Below the pieces are notes generated by a model. It did no database searches. It saw only the letters and a list, made by a program, of their open reading frames with translations, and was not told the DNA's origin. A stretch of DNA of 64,000 nucleotides from Glaciihabitans sp. dw_435 (GTDB lineage Bacteria > Actinomycetota > Actinomycetes > Actinomycetales > Microbacteriaceae). The stretch covers positions 48,486-112,485 of the forward strand of contig NZ_JAAVUZ010000010.1 in assembly GCF_018449675.1 (NCBI RefSeq), in the 5' to 3' direction. Each line of letters opens with the position of its first letter. Positions within the stretch are counted from its first letter, which is position 1. The position numbers were made by a program, and so were the translations under genes. This document shows, one piece after another, positions 1-5,735 of this stretch.

Positions 1-728
1 CTCGGATTGGAGAGTCCTTGGGTCTGCGATGGTCTTATGTCGATTTCGAGGCCGGTACCGTCGCTTTCGCCGCTGGAGTGAACCGTGTGAGGGGGAAAGG
101 CTTGGTCTTGCAGGAGTGGCTGAAGACAGATGGATCGACACGCACTATCAGTGTGCCTGCCGAGCTTCTCGACGTTCTCCGTGTGCGTCCGCGAATCAGC
201 GAGATGGTGTTCCCCTCGATGCTGGGGAAGCTCCGGGATACCTCCAATACAGAGGCCGACTGGAGAGCGAATCGAGATCGCTTGGGTTACCCGGGATTGA
301 CGAGTCATGCGTTCCGTAAGACAGTGGCCACAGCACTGGACGTTGCCGGACTGTCTGCGCGGGCGATTGCCGAATATCTTGGTCACAAGCAGCCGTCCAT
401 GACTCAAGACGTGTACATGTCACGCACCACTGGAAGCAGCGTTGCCGCATCCACTCTTAGCTCAATGTTCGGAGTAAGTTCGGAGTCATCCGCACCGCGA
501 ATCTCTGATCCCATACAAACAAAGGAAAGCGGTGGGCCCCGCGGGGCTCGAACCCGCGACCCGCGGATTATGGGTATGACGTTTCACGCGTGGTGTCGCT
601 TGACTTCTTCCGCGAGGAACATCGCGAGCTGGCTGCCGCGTAAGCGATCCTCACTTGGGTGTATATACACCCTGCCCAAAGGTATGTCTTTTAGGGGTAG
701 ACCGATAGGTCCATTAACTGGGGAGTAG
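1..728 (+). CDS. Tyrosine recombinase of an adjacent upstream element, C-terminal part with altered tail
   Basis: The gene enters from the left edge; its frame is open from base 3 (RIGESLGLRW...), so the N-terminal and core-binding parts are missing. Counting from the TTG at 18, the catalytic residues of the integrase family are visible: His97-x-x-Arg100 in SHAFRKT, His123 in LGHKQ and the nucleophile Tyr133 in DVYMSR. The frame then runs into the 3' half of tRNA-Lys, giving GGPRGARTRDPRI, the usual translation of an actinobacterial tRNA when an integrase gene abuts its attachment site. With an intact tRNA the protein would end ...RIKSPMLYQLS. Here the prophage replaces that end with an unrelated tail to 728. 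It belongs to another element that also used this tRNA-Lys. Whether it still works is unknown. Confidence 0.85.
   Translation, partial: RIGESLGLRWSYVDFEAGTVAFAAGVNRVRGKGLVLQEWLKTDGSTRTISVPAELLDVLRVRPRISEMVFPSMLGKLRDTSNTEADWRANRDRLGYPGLTSHAFRKTVATALDVAGLSARAIAEYLGHKQPSMTQDVYMSRTTGSSVAASTLSSMFGVSSESSAPRISDPIQTKESGGPRGARTRDPRIMGMTFHAWCRLTSSARNIASWLPRKRSSLGCIYTLPKGMSFRGRPIGPLTGE
533..570 (-). tRNA. 3' half of the split host tRNA-Lys(TTT)
   Basis: Read on the minus strand this is the end of the anticodon loop, the 3' anticodon stem, variable loop, T arm (GCGGG TTCGAGC CCCGC), acceptor strand GGGGCCC and discriminator A. The matching 5' half is at 47081-47121. Joined through GGATTA the two give a complete 73-nt tRNA-Lys with anticodon TTT and a pairing acceptor stem (GGGCCTC with GGGGCCC, one G-U). 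In the lysogen the halves are about 46.5 kb apart, so this copy cannot make a tRNA. Confidence 0.9.
565..570. other. attL core GGATTA
   Basis: GGATTA is the only sequence shared by the two prophage/host junctions (here and 47081-47086). To its left is host tRNA-Lys, to its right phage DNA starting TGGGTATGAC. In the rebuilt phage site, arms GTCACACCAA and TGGGTATGAC flank the core and are inverted repeats matching at 8 of 10 positions, as expected for integrase core-binding sites around a strand-exchange region. Confidence 0.85.
571..643 (+). other. Detached 3' end of the phage-form repressor gene, encoding a degradation tag
   Basis: When the prophage ends are joined at GGATTA, the repressor frame (…AAG GAT TA) continues here as TAT GGG TAT GAC and stays open for 24 codons to the TAA at 641-643. 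The encoded tail begins YGYDVS and ends HRELAAA. The small non-polar LAA/AAA end resembles the ssrA tag recognised by ClpXP. In the prophage this piece has no start codon in its frame and is probably not translated as part of any protein. The frame preservation is seen directly; the role as a degron is inferred from the mycobacteriophage BPs/Brujita systems. Confidence 0.85.
657..672. promoter_or_regulatory. 16-bp palindrome GGGTGTATATACACCC upstream of int
   Basis: A perfect palindrome between attL and the integrase start. Its central 14 bp (GGTGTATATACACC) recur exactly at 1957-1970 between two divergent ribbon-helix-helix genes. The form suits a dimeric RHH repressor operator. Its position means such a protein could control int or take part in the recombination complex. 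Confidence 0.65.
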
Positions 729-735
729 AACACTC

Positions 736-1668
736 GTGGTTCTGTATCTAGTGTCTGAAGGTATGAGCTGGAACGACGCTCTCCGTGACTTCGCGGCGTA
801 CCAGTACGCAGCAAACCTCTCCGAGAAGACAATAAAAAACCGTGAAGAAACACTCCGTCAATTGGAGCGACACTGTGGCGTGCCACCCCTTGAGGTGACG
901 ATCGCGCATCTGCGCCAAATGCTTTCCCGACCGCACCACCGAACCGGTGGCCGGCTGCAGCAGGGAACGATGCAGGCGGAGCGCTCGTACTATCAAACGT
1001 TCTTCAAATGGCTCGTCGAAGAGGGCTACTCGACAGCGGACCCGTCGGCTCGCCTGATGAAGATCAAAGTCGCCAGACGGAAAGCTCGCCCCCTCCGCGT
1101 CGACCAGATCGACAACATGGTCGACTCCGGTGCCTACGCGCGCACCCGCGACCTCATCACGCTCCTCGCGGCCACCGGGCTACGCATTGGAGAAGTCGTA
1201 AAGATCCGGGGGGAGGACGTGGACCGTGTCGCCATGATGCTCAGCACGACGCGGAAGGGTGGCCTGGAGCATCGCATCGCCCTGTCGCCGGCACTCCGGG
1301 AGCTGGTCGACCGATACCCGATGTCTGGCTGGTGGTTCCCCTCGCCCTACAGAAACAAGCTGTTCCCCGATGGGGGCGGTCACATTCTCATGGCATCCGC
1401 GAGCACTGTCGTCGCCGCGGCGATCAAGCGCGCCGGCATCACCGACGTCCGACTCACGGGCCACTCGCTGCGCCACTACTTTGCGACAACGCTGCTCCGG
1501 ATGGGCACCGACATCCGCGTCGTGCAGGAACTGATGGGCCACGCCTCACTCGCGACGACGCAGCTCTACCTCGAGGTCACCGACGAGGACATGCAGGACG
1601 GCGTGATCGTGATGCCCGTGCAGGCGGTTCGCGAGCACTCCGGCCGACGTGGCAGAATGGCGGCGTAG
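736..1668 (+). CDS. int: Prophage tyrosine integrase with a C-terminal ...RMAA end
   Basis: A 310-residue XerC/D-type integrase. The N-terminal SAM-like core-binding domain covers about residues 12-95 and the catalytic domain about 118-290. Catalytic residues are Arg150 (ATGLRIGE), His243-x-x-Arg246 (GHSLRHYF), His269 (LMGHAS) and Tyr278 (QLYLEV). The GTG start at 736 follows a GGGGAG ribosome site at 720-725. The last residues are GRRGRMAA; a terminal Ala-Ala tag makes BPs integrase a ClpXP substrate, so this may set Int lifetime. In phage DNA it lies just downstream of the repressor and attP. In the prophage it is cut off from that promoter and lies 165 bp inside attL. Confidence 0.95.
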   Translation: MVLYLVSEGMSWNDALRDFAAYQYAANLSEKTIKNREETLRQLERHCGVPPLEVTIAHLRQMLSRPHHRTGGRLQQGTMQAERSYYQTFFKWLVEEGYSTADPSARLMKIKVARRKARPLRVDQIDNMVDSGAYARTRDLITLLAATGLRIGEVVKIRGEDVDRVAMMLSTTRKGGLEHRIALSPALRELVDRYPMSGWWFPSPYRNKLFPDGGGHILMASASTVVAAAIKRAGITDVRLTGHSLRHYFATTLLRMGTDIRVVQELMGHASLATTQLYLEVTDEDMQDGVIVMPVQAVREHSGRRGRMAA

Positions 1669-1700
1669 CTCTTCCGGTATCCCCTGCTGGTTGAGTTCAC

Positions 1701-1773
1701 GGGCCGTTAGCTCAGTTGGTAGAGCATCAGACTTTTAATCTGCGGGTCCGGGGTTCGAGCCCCCGACGGCCCA
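1701..1773 (+). tRNA. tRNA-Lys(TTT), complete, prophage-borne
   Basis: A full 73-nt cloverleaf without encoded terminal A of CCA: acceptor GGGCCGT/ACGGCCC, D arm GCTC/GAGC, anticodon loop CTTTTAA, T arm CGGGG TTCGAGC CCCCG, discriminator A. It lies 32 bp after int and inside the prophage boundaries. It reads the same anticodon as the host tRNA gene that the prophage has split, but differs from it in the stems, so it is not an attachment-site duplication. At the integration core it has TAATCT where the host has TAATCC, which may stop it acting as a target. It is inferred to replace the lost tRNA. Confidence 0.95.
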
Positions 1774-1778
1774 CCGCA

Positions 1779-1928
1779 TCATTCCTCTTCGTCGACGTAT
1801 CGCTCGAGTGCTTCGCGGACAACGTCGGTCACTGTTCGCCCTTCGGCGATCGCCTTCTCCTGGGCAGCGCGATACAGGTCTTCCGGGATCCGGAAGCTGC
1901 GTGCGGGTGTCGCTGGCTGATTGGGCAC
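1779..1928 (-). CDS. Small ribbon-helix-helix protein (49 aa)
   Basis: The minus strand encodes a GTG-started protein containing RSFRIPEDLYRAAQEKA and TVTDVVREALERYVDEEE, the beta-strand and two helices of a CopG/Arc-type RHH domain, as in antitoxins and small repressors. It begins 6 bp after the tRNA-Lys in plus-strand order and is divergent from the gene at 1988. The palindrome at 1956-1971 lies between the two. No strong ribosome site is seen before the GTG, so the exact start is uncertain. No toxin gene is adjacent. Confidence 0.7.
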   Translation of the reverse strand: MPNQPATPARSFRIPEDLYRAAQEKAIAEGRTVTDVVREALERYVDEEE

Positions 1929-1955
1929 GCTGATATCGTGCCAGACCCCTTTTGC

Positions 1956-1971
1956 GGGTGTATATACACCT
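1956..1971. promoter_or_regulatory. Second copy of the GGTGTATATACACC palindrome
   Basis: GGGTGTATATACACCT contains the same 14-bp perfect palindrome found before int. It lies in the 59-bp gap between two divergent RHH genes and is a good candidate for their shared operator. Confidence 0.65.
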
Positions 1972-1987
1972 GATAGGTTCTACGCCC

Positions 1988-2158
1988 ATGACGGGCCTTG
2001 AGCCAGCGGAATCGGGCGGCGATCGCGAGGTGTTCGTCGACGCGGATCTGTATGCGCGTGCAGCTGCTCGCGCGGCCGCGCGGGGCGAGTCGGTGGAGGA
2101 CGTTGTTGCTCGTATTCTGGCGGAGTACTCCGGTGTTGCGGATCCGGCGGGGGAGTGA
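1988..2158 (+). CDS. Small RHH-like protein (56 aa)
   Basis: The ATG at 1988 follows the palindrome by 16 bp. The sequence REVFVDADLYARAAARAAARGESVEDVVARILAEY has the layout of a short strand, a helix and a turn-helix, as in the RHH family, and matches in style the divergent gene at 1779-1928. Either may be an auto-repressor acting at the palindrome, and the second copy of the site suggests an effect on int. Identification is by pattern only. Confidence 0.65.
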   Translation: MTGLEPAESGGDREVFVDADLYARAAARAAARGESVEDVVARILAEYSGVADPAGE

Positions 2159-2212
2159 GTCTCTCCCGTTTGGGGCGTGGCTGCTGGCTGGCGTCGTCGG
2201 TATGCTCCGACC

Positions 2213-2746
2213 ATGACCAACGTTGAACCATCAACCACTAGTGACCCTTCGATTCTGTGGGAAGCGGTGGGGCAGCCGTTGACTCGTATCGGTGCCGGCC
2301 GTTACAAGCTCACCGCCGACATCCTCTCGGCCGAGGTGGGCGTGGTGTCGATGCGTGGCCAGCAGATCGCAACGCACGAGATTCACGACGTCGACTTCAC
2401 GCAGGGAATGGCCCAGAAGATGCGCGGCGTCGGCACGATCGTGCTGACCGCTATCCGGTCGGTGGGGCGCGAGCAGATCTACCTGGAGGACGTCCCCAAC
2501 TTCCGTGAGGGCGTCCAGGCGATCAACACGGCCGCGCTCGGAGCGCGGGACTCGCTCCGCGTAAAGGAGCAGACCACCAACGTGAACCACGCCGGCACCG
2601 CGCCTGGAGTGCCTGTCATCGCAGCACCAGCTGCAGCGGCACCGGATTTCATGAGCGAGCTGGCCAAGCTGGCCGCGTTCCGCGATCAAGGCGTGCTGAC
2701 GGATGACGAGTTCACCGCGGCGAAGGCGAAGCTGCTCGGCCTGTAA
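2213..2746 (+). CDS. PH-like domain protein with C-terminal SHOCT domain (177 aa)
   Basis: Residues about 10-105 look like a bacterial PH-like domain (alternating strands, IATHEIHDVDFTQG). A Pro/Ala linker leads to a typical SHOCT end, FMSELAKLAAFRDQGVLTDDEFTAAKAKLLGL split over the last 33 residues. SHOCT is a short oligomerisation helix pair. The ATG at 2213 is chosen because upstream codons look non-coding. It is in the plus-strand block beside int, so it is probably made in the lysogen. A role in superinfection exclusion or host interaction is possible but unproven. Confidence 0.75.
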   Translation: MTNVEPSTTSDPSILWEAVGQPLTRIGAGRYKLTADILSAEVGVVSMRGQQIATHEIHDVDFTQGMAQKMRGVGTIVLTAIRSVGREQIYLEDVPNFREGVQAINTAALGARDSLRVKEQTTNVNHAGTAPGVPVIAAPAAAAPDFMSELAKLAAFRDQGVLTDDEFTAAKAKLLGL

Positions 2747-2862
2747 TGGATGAGGTGATCGCGCCGAACTGCCCGGAGTGCCTCGCGGCGCTCGAGGTGC
2801 TCGGCACGGTCGAGCACCCGTACTGGTGGTGCCCGGTGTGTAAGGTCGCCCGGTTGTCGTAA
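2746..2862 (+). CDS. Tiny zinc-ribbon protein (38 aa)
   Basis: The ATG overlaps the stop of the preceding gene (TAATG), so translation is probably coupled. The protein has CPECLAALE and WWCPVCKVA, two CxxC pairs about 24 residues apart, enough for one zinc ribbon. Function unknown. Confidence 0.65.
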   Translation: MDEVIAPNCPECLAALEVLGTVEHPYWWCPVCKVARLS

Positions 2863-2907
2863 CATCGTCAGCTGCAGGGCCGTGCTGCTTCGATCGTAGG
2901 AGTGTGC

Positions 2908-3210
2908 GTGGAAGGCTTTCACCGGTGGATTACCCCCTGGCCGATGATTCAGATCTCCGACTGTGAGTGGATCATCATGCGTGACGACCCGCGCAACCCC
3001 GCGGCGATCGTGCGTCGGCTGACGTTCGACGGGGAGACCTTCTATCGAATCGTGCGCTGGGCGCCGACCAGCGAGGGGCGGAAGCTGTTCGGCTACGTCC
3101 GCACTCTGGAGATCGCGGACATGTGCGTGACGTTCGTCAACGAGCCAGAGAAGACCGCTGGGCAGCTGTCACCTGATCGCCCAGGCGCGTGGGCCGACGG
3201 GCGCGCTTAA
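2908..3210 (+). CDS. Hypothetical prophage protein (100 aa)
   Basis: The GTG at 2908 follows a GGAG ribosome site at 2898-2902. The protein is rich in Trp and Arg near the N-terminus and mostly beta-strand in pattern (ICEWIIM, RRLTFDGETFYRIVRW-like stretches). No family is recognised. It is the last gene of the int-proximal block and is followed by a strong hairpin. Confidence 0.6.
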   Translation: MEGFHRWITPWPMIQISDCEWIIMRDDPRNPAAIVRRLTFDGETFYRIVRWAPTSEGRKLFGYVRTLEIADMCVTFVNEPEKTAGQLSPDRPGAWADGRA

Positions 3211-3215
3211 CGCAA

Positions 3216-3253
3216 AATGAACCCCCTCGCTGATGGCAGCGAGGGGGTTCATT
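3216..3253 (+). terminator. 17-bp perfect hairpin after the lysogeny block
   Basis: AATGAACCCCCTCGCTG pairs perfectly with its complement at 3237-3253 around an ATGG loop, 6 bp after a stop codon. It has no long T run, as is common in high-GC actinobacteria. Confidence 0.8.
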
Positions 3254-3349
3254 CGTTCCGGATCCAACCTTATCCCGTCCCGTCCAAGTTGCGCTAGCGC
3301 AACCATCCGTGCTACTTTGGGTTTACAAACAACGGAGGGGGTGATAACA

Positions 3350-3547
3350 ATGGGTAAAGAACTAGCCAAGATCTTCAAGGCAGCTGAGGCGCAGGGCTTC
3401 ACAGTCAGCCGTACCAAGAGCAATCACTACACGGTCTACAAAGACGGTGCACGAGTGACAACGTTCGCGGGAACGGCAAGCGACCAGCGCAGCATCAAGA
3501 ACGGTCTGGCCTACATGCGACGGGCAGGATTCATCTGGCCCCCGTAA
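3350..3547 (+). CDS. HicA-like small protein (65 aa)
   Basis: The protein MGKELAKIFKAAEAQGFT... with SNHYTVYKDG has the HicA fold pattern: a helix, strands and a central His followed by basic residues. HicA toxins are mRNA interferases with a double-stranded-RNA-binding fold, and the His is catalytic. A strong GGAGGGGG ribosome site lies 8-16 bp upstream. The next gene is an HTH protein rather than a typical HicB, so the two may form a divergent toxin/antitoxin pair or be unrelated. Confidence 0.65.
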   Translation: MGKELAKIFKAAEAQGFTVSRTKSNHYTVYKDGARVTTFAGTASDQRSIKNGLAYMRRAGFIWPP

Positions 3548-3554
3548 ACAGCTA

Positions 3555-3591
3555 AGCGGGCCGGAGACACTCCAATTGTCTCCGGCCCGCT
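3555..3591 (+). terminator. 15-bp hairpin between the HicA-like and HTH genes
   Basis: AGCGGGCCGGAGACA pairs with its exact complement at 3577-3591 around a 7-nt loop, starting 8 bp after the stop codon. It may limit read-through from the HicA-like gene into the next gene. Confidence 0.75.
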
Positions 3592-3621
3592 ACACCCACA
3601 GTAAGACGAAAGGCCCATCCC

Positions 3622-4158
3622 ATGGAATACAACGCACGAATCGAATTCGCCGAACGCGACAGCGACGATGCCGCTGACCGCCTCGTCACCGCGCTCGAAC
3701 CGTTCAGCCCCGCCGCCGGCGTCTCCGTTGACGGACATCTCGAAGTGGTCATCACCCTGTACGCTGCGGACGTGCGCCAGGCCACGGCGAGCGCGTTGGC
3801 GCTGGCTGGGGAAGCGTCGACGTCTGACGTCTTGGCGCTCGAGGTAATGACGACGGCCGCGTTCGATCGTCGTCGTGAGCTCACCCCCATGCCGGAGCTG
3901 GTCGACGCTACTGGCGCGGCCGAGATTCTCGGCATCAGCCGGCAGGCAGTCGGGAAGAAGCTCGACGCCGGTCAGTTGCCGGGGCGGCGCATCGGGGAGA
4001 GGGGCATGGCGTTTCCGCGTGCCGATCTTGAACGGATTGCGCTGATCCGTGGCTCACGTTTCGAGGAGGCTGCCGACCGGCTGGTTGACGCCCTGCGCGA
4101 CATTCAGGCGGTGAAGGGTCACTCGACGCAGGAGGAGTATCTCGACCCGCGCAACTAA
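3622..4158 (+). CDS. HTH DNA-binding protein (178 aa)
   Basis: Residues about 1-75 resemble an alpha/beta domain with repeated Ala-rich helices. Residues about 90-140 (VDATGAAEILGISRQAVGKKLDAGQLPGRRIGERGMAFPRADLERI) form a MerR/excisionase-type helix-turn-helix with wing. It follows a HicA-like gene, so it could be the regulatory antitoxin of that pair, but the N-terminal domain is not a clear HicB. It ends facing the late genes at a bidirectional terminator. Confidence 0.7.
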   Translation: MEYNARIEFAERDSDDAADRLVTALEPFSPAAGVSVDGHLEVVITLYAADVRQATASALALAGEASTSDVLALEVMTTAAFDRRRELTPMPELVDATGAAEILGISRQAVGKKLDAGQLPGRRIGERGMAFPRADLERIALIRGSRFEEAADRLVDALRDIQAVKGHSTQEEYLDPRN

Positions 4159-4164
4159 CGCAAA

Positions 4165-4211
4165 AAAGGCCCCGGCCTGGCACCTCGTGAGAGGACCAGG
4201 CCGGGGCCTTT
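4165..4211. terminator. Bidirectional terminator between lysogeny genes and the late operon
   Basis: AAAGGCCCCGGCCTGG pairs with its exact complement at 4196-4211 around a 15-nt loop. Runs of A on the left and T on the right give a T tract in either direction. It separates the convergent genes ending at 4158 (plus) and 4226 (minus). Confidence 0.85.
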
Positions 4212-4225
4212 GCTTTGCGGTGGTG

Positions 4226-4828
4226 CTATCGGGGCGGGTACCCGACGGATGTTGAGTTATCTGCCGCGCCTTCGAATCGCCATCCGGGGGTTCGGCCGTC
4301 GGCAAAGTCGGGGATAGTCAGGCCCGGCGTCAGCTGCGCTTTGGTCGCGTAGGCGGTTCCGTCTGGGCCGCTGTCGGCGAAGATGCGGACGCGCGCGAAC
4401 ACAGCGTTGGAGGGCGCCTTCGCTGCGGCCGAACCGAACTGTGTCCACACCCCCGGCTGCACAATGACAGTGCCGCCGGCAGCAGTACTCATTGCGCCCC
4501 GGCCCGCGGCGAGGAGCAGCGTTCCCGCGGAGTCGTGGAAACTCATATCGACGTTGAGCGTCATCCCCGCCGTGATGCTGGCCCAGACCGACGCGCGATA
4601 GTTCTGGCCGGGAACCACGGGCAGATTGATGCTCGATTGCGTGAGCACCAGCGCACCCGATACGCGCACGAACTGCAGGCCTGGTATCCCCAGCCCTGGG
4701 ACGCTGGGGTTGGCCGTGCATCCAGCGGTTACCGCCCAGTTTGCCAGTGGGGCGGATGCGGCGAAACGTCCGTTGAAACACGAGTTCCGGTACGGCTGCG
4801 CCCCTTGGTCGACCGTCGCCGACCTCAT
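4226..4828 (-). CDS. Fibre-like or carbohydrate-binding virion protein, distal copy (200 aa)
   Basis: It is paralogous to the next gene: both start MRSA, contain a beta-sandwich pattern like that of carbohydrate-binding modules and end with ...DG..P.WR(F/Y)...S.GYPP. Such modules usually sit at the tail tip and bind the host surface. ATG 4828 is chosen by alignment with the paralogue, with GGGAG upstream. It is the last gene of the late operon. Confidence 0.65.
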   Translation of the reverse strand: MRSATVDQGAQPYRNSCFNGRFAASAPLANWAVTAGCTANPSVPGLGIPGLQFVRVSGALVLTQSSINLPVVPGQNYRASVWASITAGMTLNVDMSFHDSAGTLLLAAGRGAMSTAAGGTVIVQPGVWTQFGSAAAKAPSNAVFARVRIFADSGPDGTAYATKAQLTPGLTIPDFADGRTPGWRFEGAADNSTSVGYPPR

Positions 4829-4868
4829 GCGGCCAGCTCCCACGCTGATCGAACGTAACGATCGTCAA

Positions 4869-5492
4869 CTAAGCGGGGGGGGGGGGGTAACCAATGCTCG
4901 GGCCGCTGTTGCCGTTGAGGTACCGCCACTTGGGCATCGCTCCGTCGGAGAACGGGTACAGGTTCGAGCCTTCAGTGACCATGGCTCCGGCGATGTCGAA
5001 CGTGTCGTTCACTCCGAACGCTACGGCTGCGTTCCCGAATAACAGGTCCATCCGGAGCTGGGCCGCCTCTGCAGGCGAGGTAGTGATGATGGACAGGCGC
5101 GCCCACTGGTTGGGAATCAACGTCACATCGGGCGCGTCGAAAGTCCAGCCGGCGCTGGCGGCCGCGTTCAGATACTGCGCCCGGCACCGGAGCGATTGCG
5201 CGACGCTGCTCCGGCACCAGTAGGACATCGCGTATCGGATGGCCGGGCGGACCAAAGCCGTCAAGTTTCCATCCGCGATTATGAGTCCCACACCCGCTGC
5301 ACCTGGTGTCCCAGCCGCGGTGTTGACCCGGCGCGCTGCGACGCCGTAAGGGGTGCCGGTGAGCAGCGAGGCTGTCGCATTTCCCCCGCCGGCGGTGAGC
5401 GGGACGAACCAGCCGTCATAGCTGGTGGAGGGGTGCGACCTGGCCAGGTTGATGATTGGCTGCGCCCGGGATTCCAGAATGGCGCTACGCAT
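4869..5492 (-). CDS. Fibre-like or carbohydrate-binding virion protein, proximal copy (207 aa)
   Basis: Paralogue of the downstream gene, with a shared MRSA start and a shared C-terminal DG..PKWRYLNGNSGPSIGYPP element. A 13-base C run on the coding strand makes the PPPP just before the stop. With one extra C the frame would instead run on to a TGA overlapping the ATG of the downstream gene. Its start overlaps the preceding gene by 8 bp. Confidence 0.7.
   Translation of the reverse strand: MRSAILESRAQPIINLARSHPSTSYDGWFVPLTAGGGNATASLLTGTPYGVAARRVNTAAGTPGAAGVGLIIADGNLTALVRPAIRYAMSYWCRSSVAQSLRCRAQYLNAAASAGWTFDAPDVTLIPNQWARLSIITTSPAEAAQLRMDLLFGNAAVAFGVNDTFDIAGAMVTEGSNLYPFSDGAMPKWRYLNGNSGPSIGYPPPPA
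4875..4887. repeat. G13/C13 homopolymer at the end of a tail-fibre-like gene
   Basis: Thirteen consecutive G on the plus strand (C on the coding strand) code for the last four prolines of the gene at 4869-5492. Tracts of this length slip readily in replication and in sequencing. Slippage would change the gene end and its coupling to the next gene. Confidence 0.85.
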
Positions 5493-5733
5493 CGAATGTC
5501 TCCACCTTCATCGGCGCGGGCCAGGGAACCAGGTGTGTGAGATCGGTCTCCGTATCGTCACGAACCTCGCCGAGAGCGGCGAGTACTTCGAGGGTTGGCG
5601 CGAGGGCCTGCACTCGGTAGGCCACGACGACGGTGGGGTCCGCGGCCGCGGCGAGAGGCTCGATGCTGCCGACGGATGCGCCGGCGGCGATGATGCGCGC
5701 GATCGCGTCGTCGCGTCGTTCTTCGGGAGTCAT
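5485..5733 (-). CDS. Small tail-region protein (82 aa)
   Basis: Begins MTPEERRDDAIARIIAAGASVGSIEPLAAAAD and is mostly helical, with an acidic end. It sits between a collar/tip protein and the fibre genes, overlapping the latter by 8 bp. No family recognised; probably a virion or chaperone protein. Confidence 0.6.
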   Translation of the reverse strand: MTPEERRDDAIARIIAAGASVGSIEPLAAAADPTVVVAYRVQALAPTLEVLAALGEVRDDTETDLTHLVPWPAPMKVETFDA

Positions 5734-5735
5734 GC

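Noticed and set aside
533..728. The peptide GGPRGARTRDPRI and following residues as a conserved protein domain
   Set aside because: It is the translation of a tRNA 3' half and then of phage DNA; only the upstream part is integrase.
1701..1773. The prophage tRNA-Lys as a rebuilt host gene at the attachment site
   Set aside because: It is on the opposite strand from the split host gene, lies 1.1 kb inside the prophage and differs in acceptor and anticodon stems.
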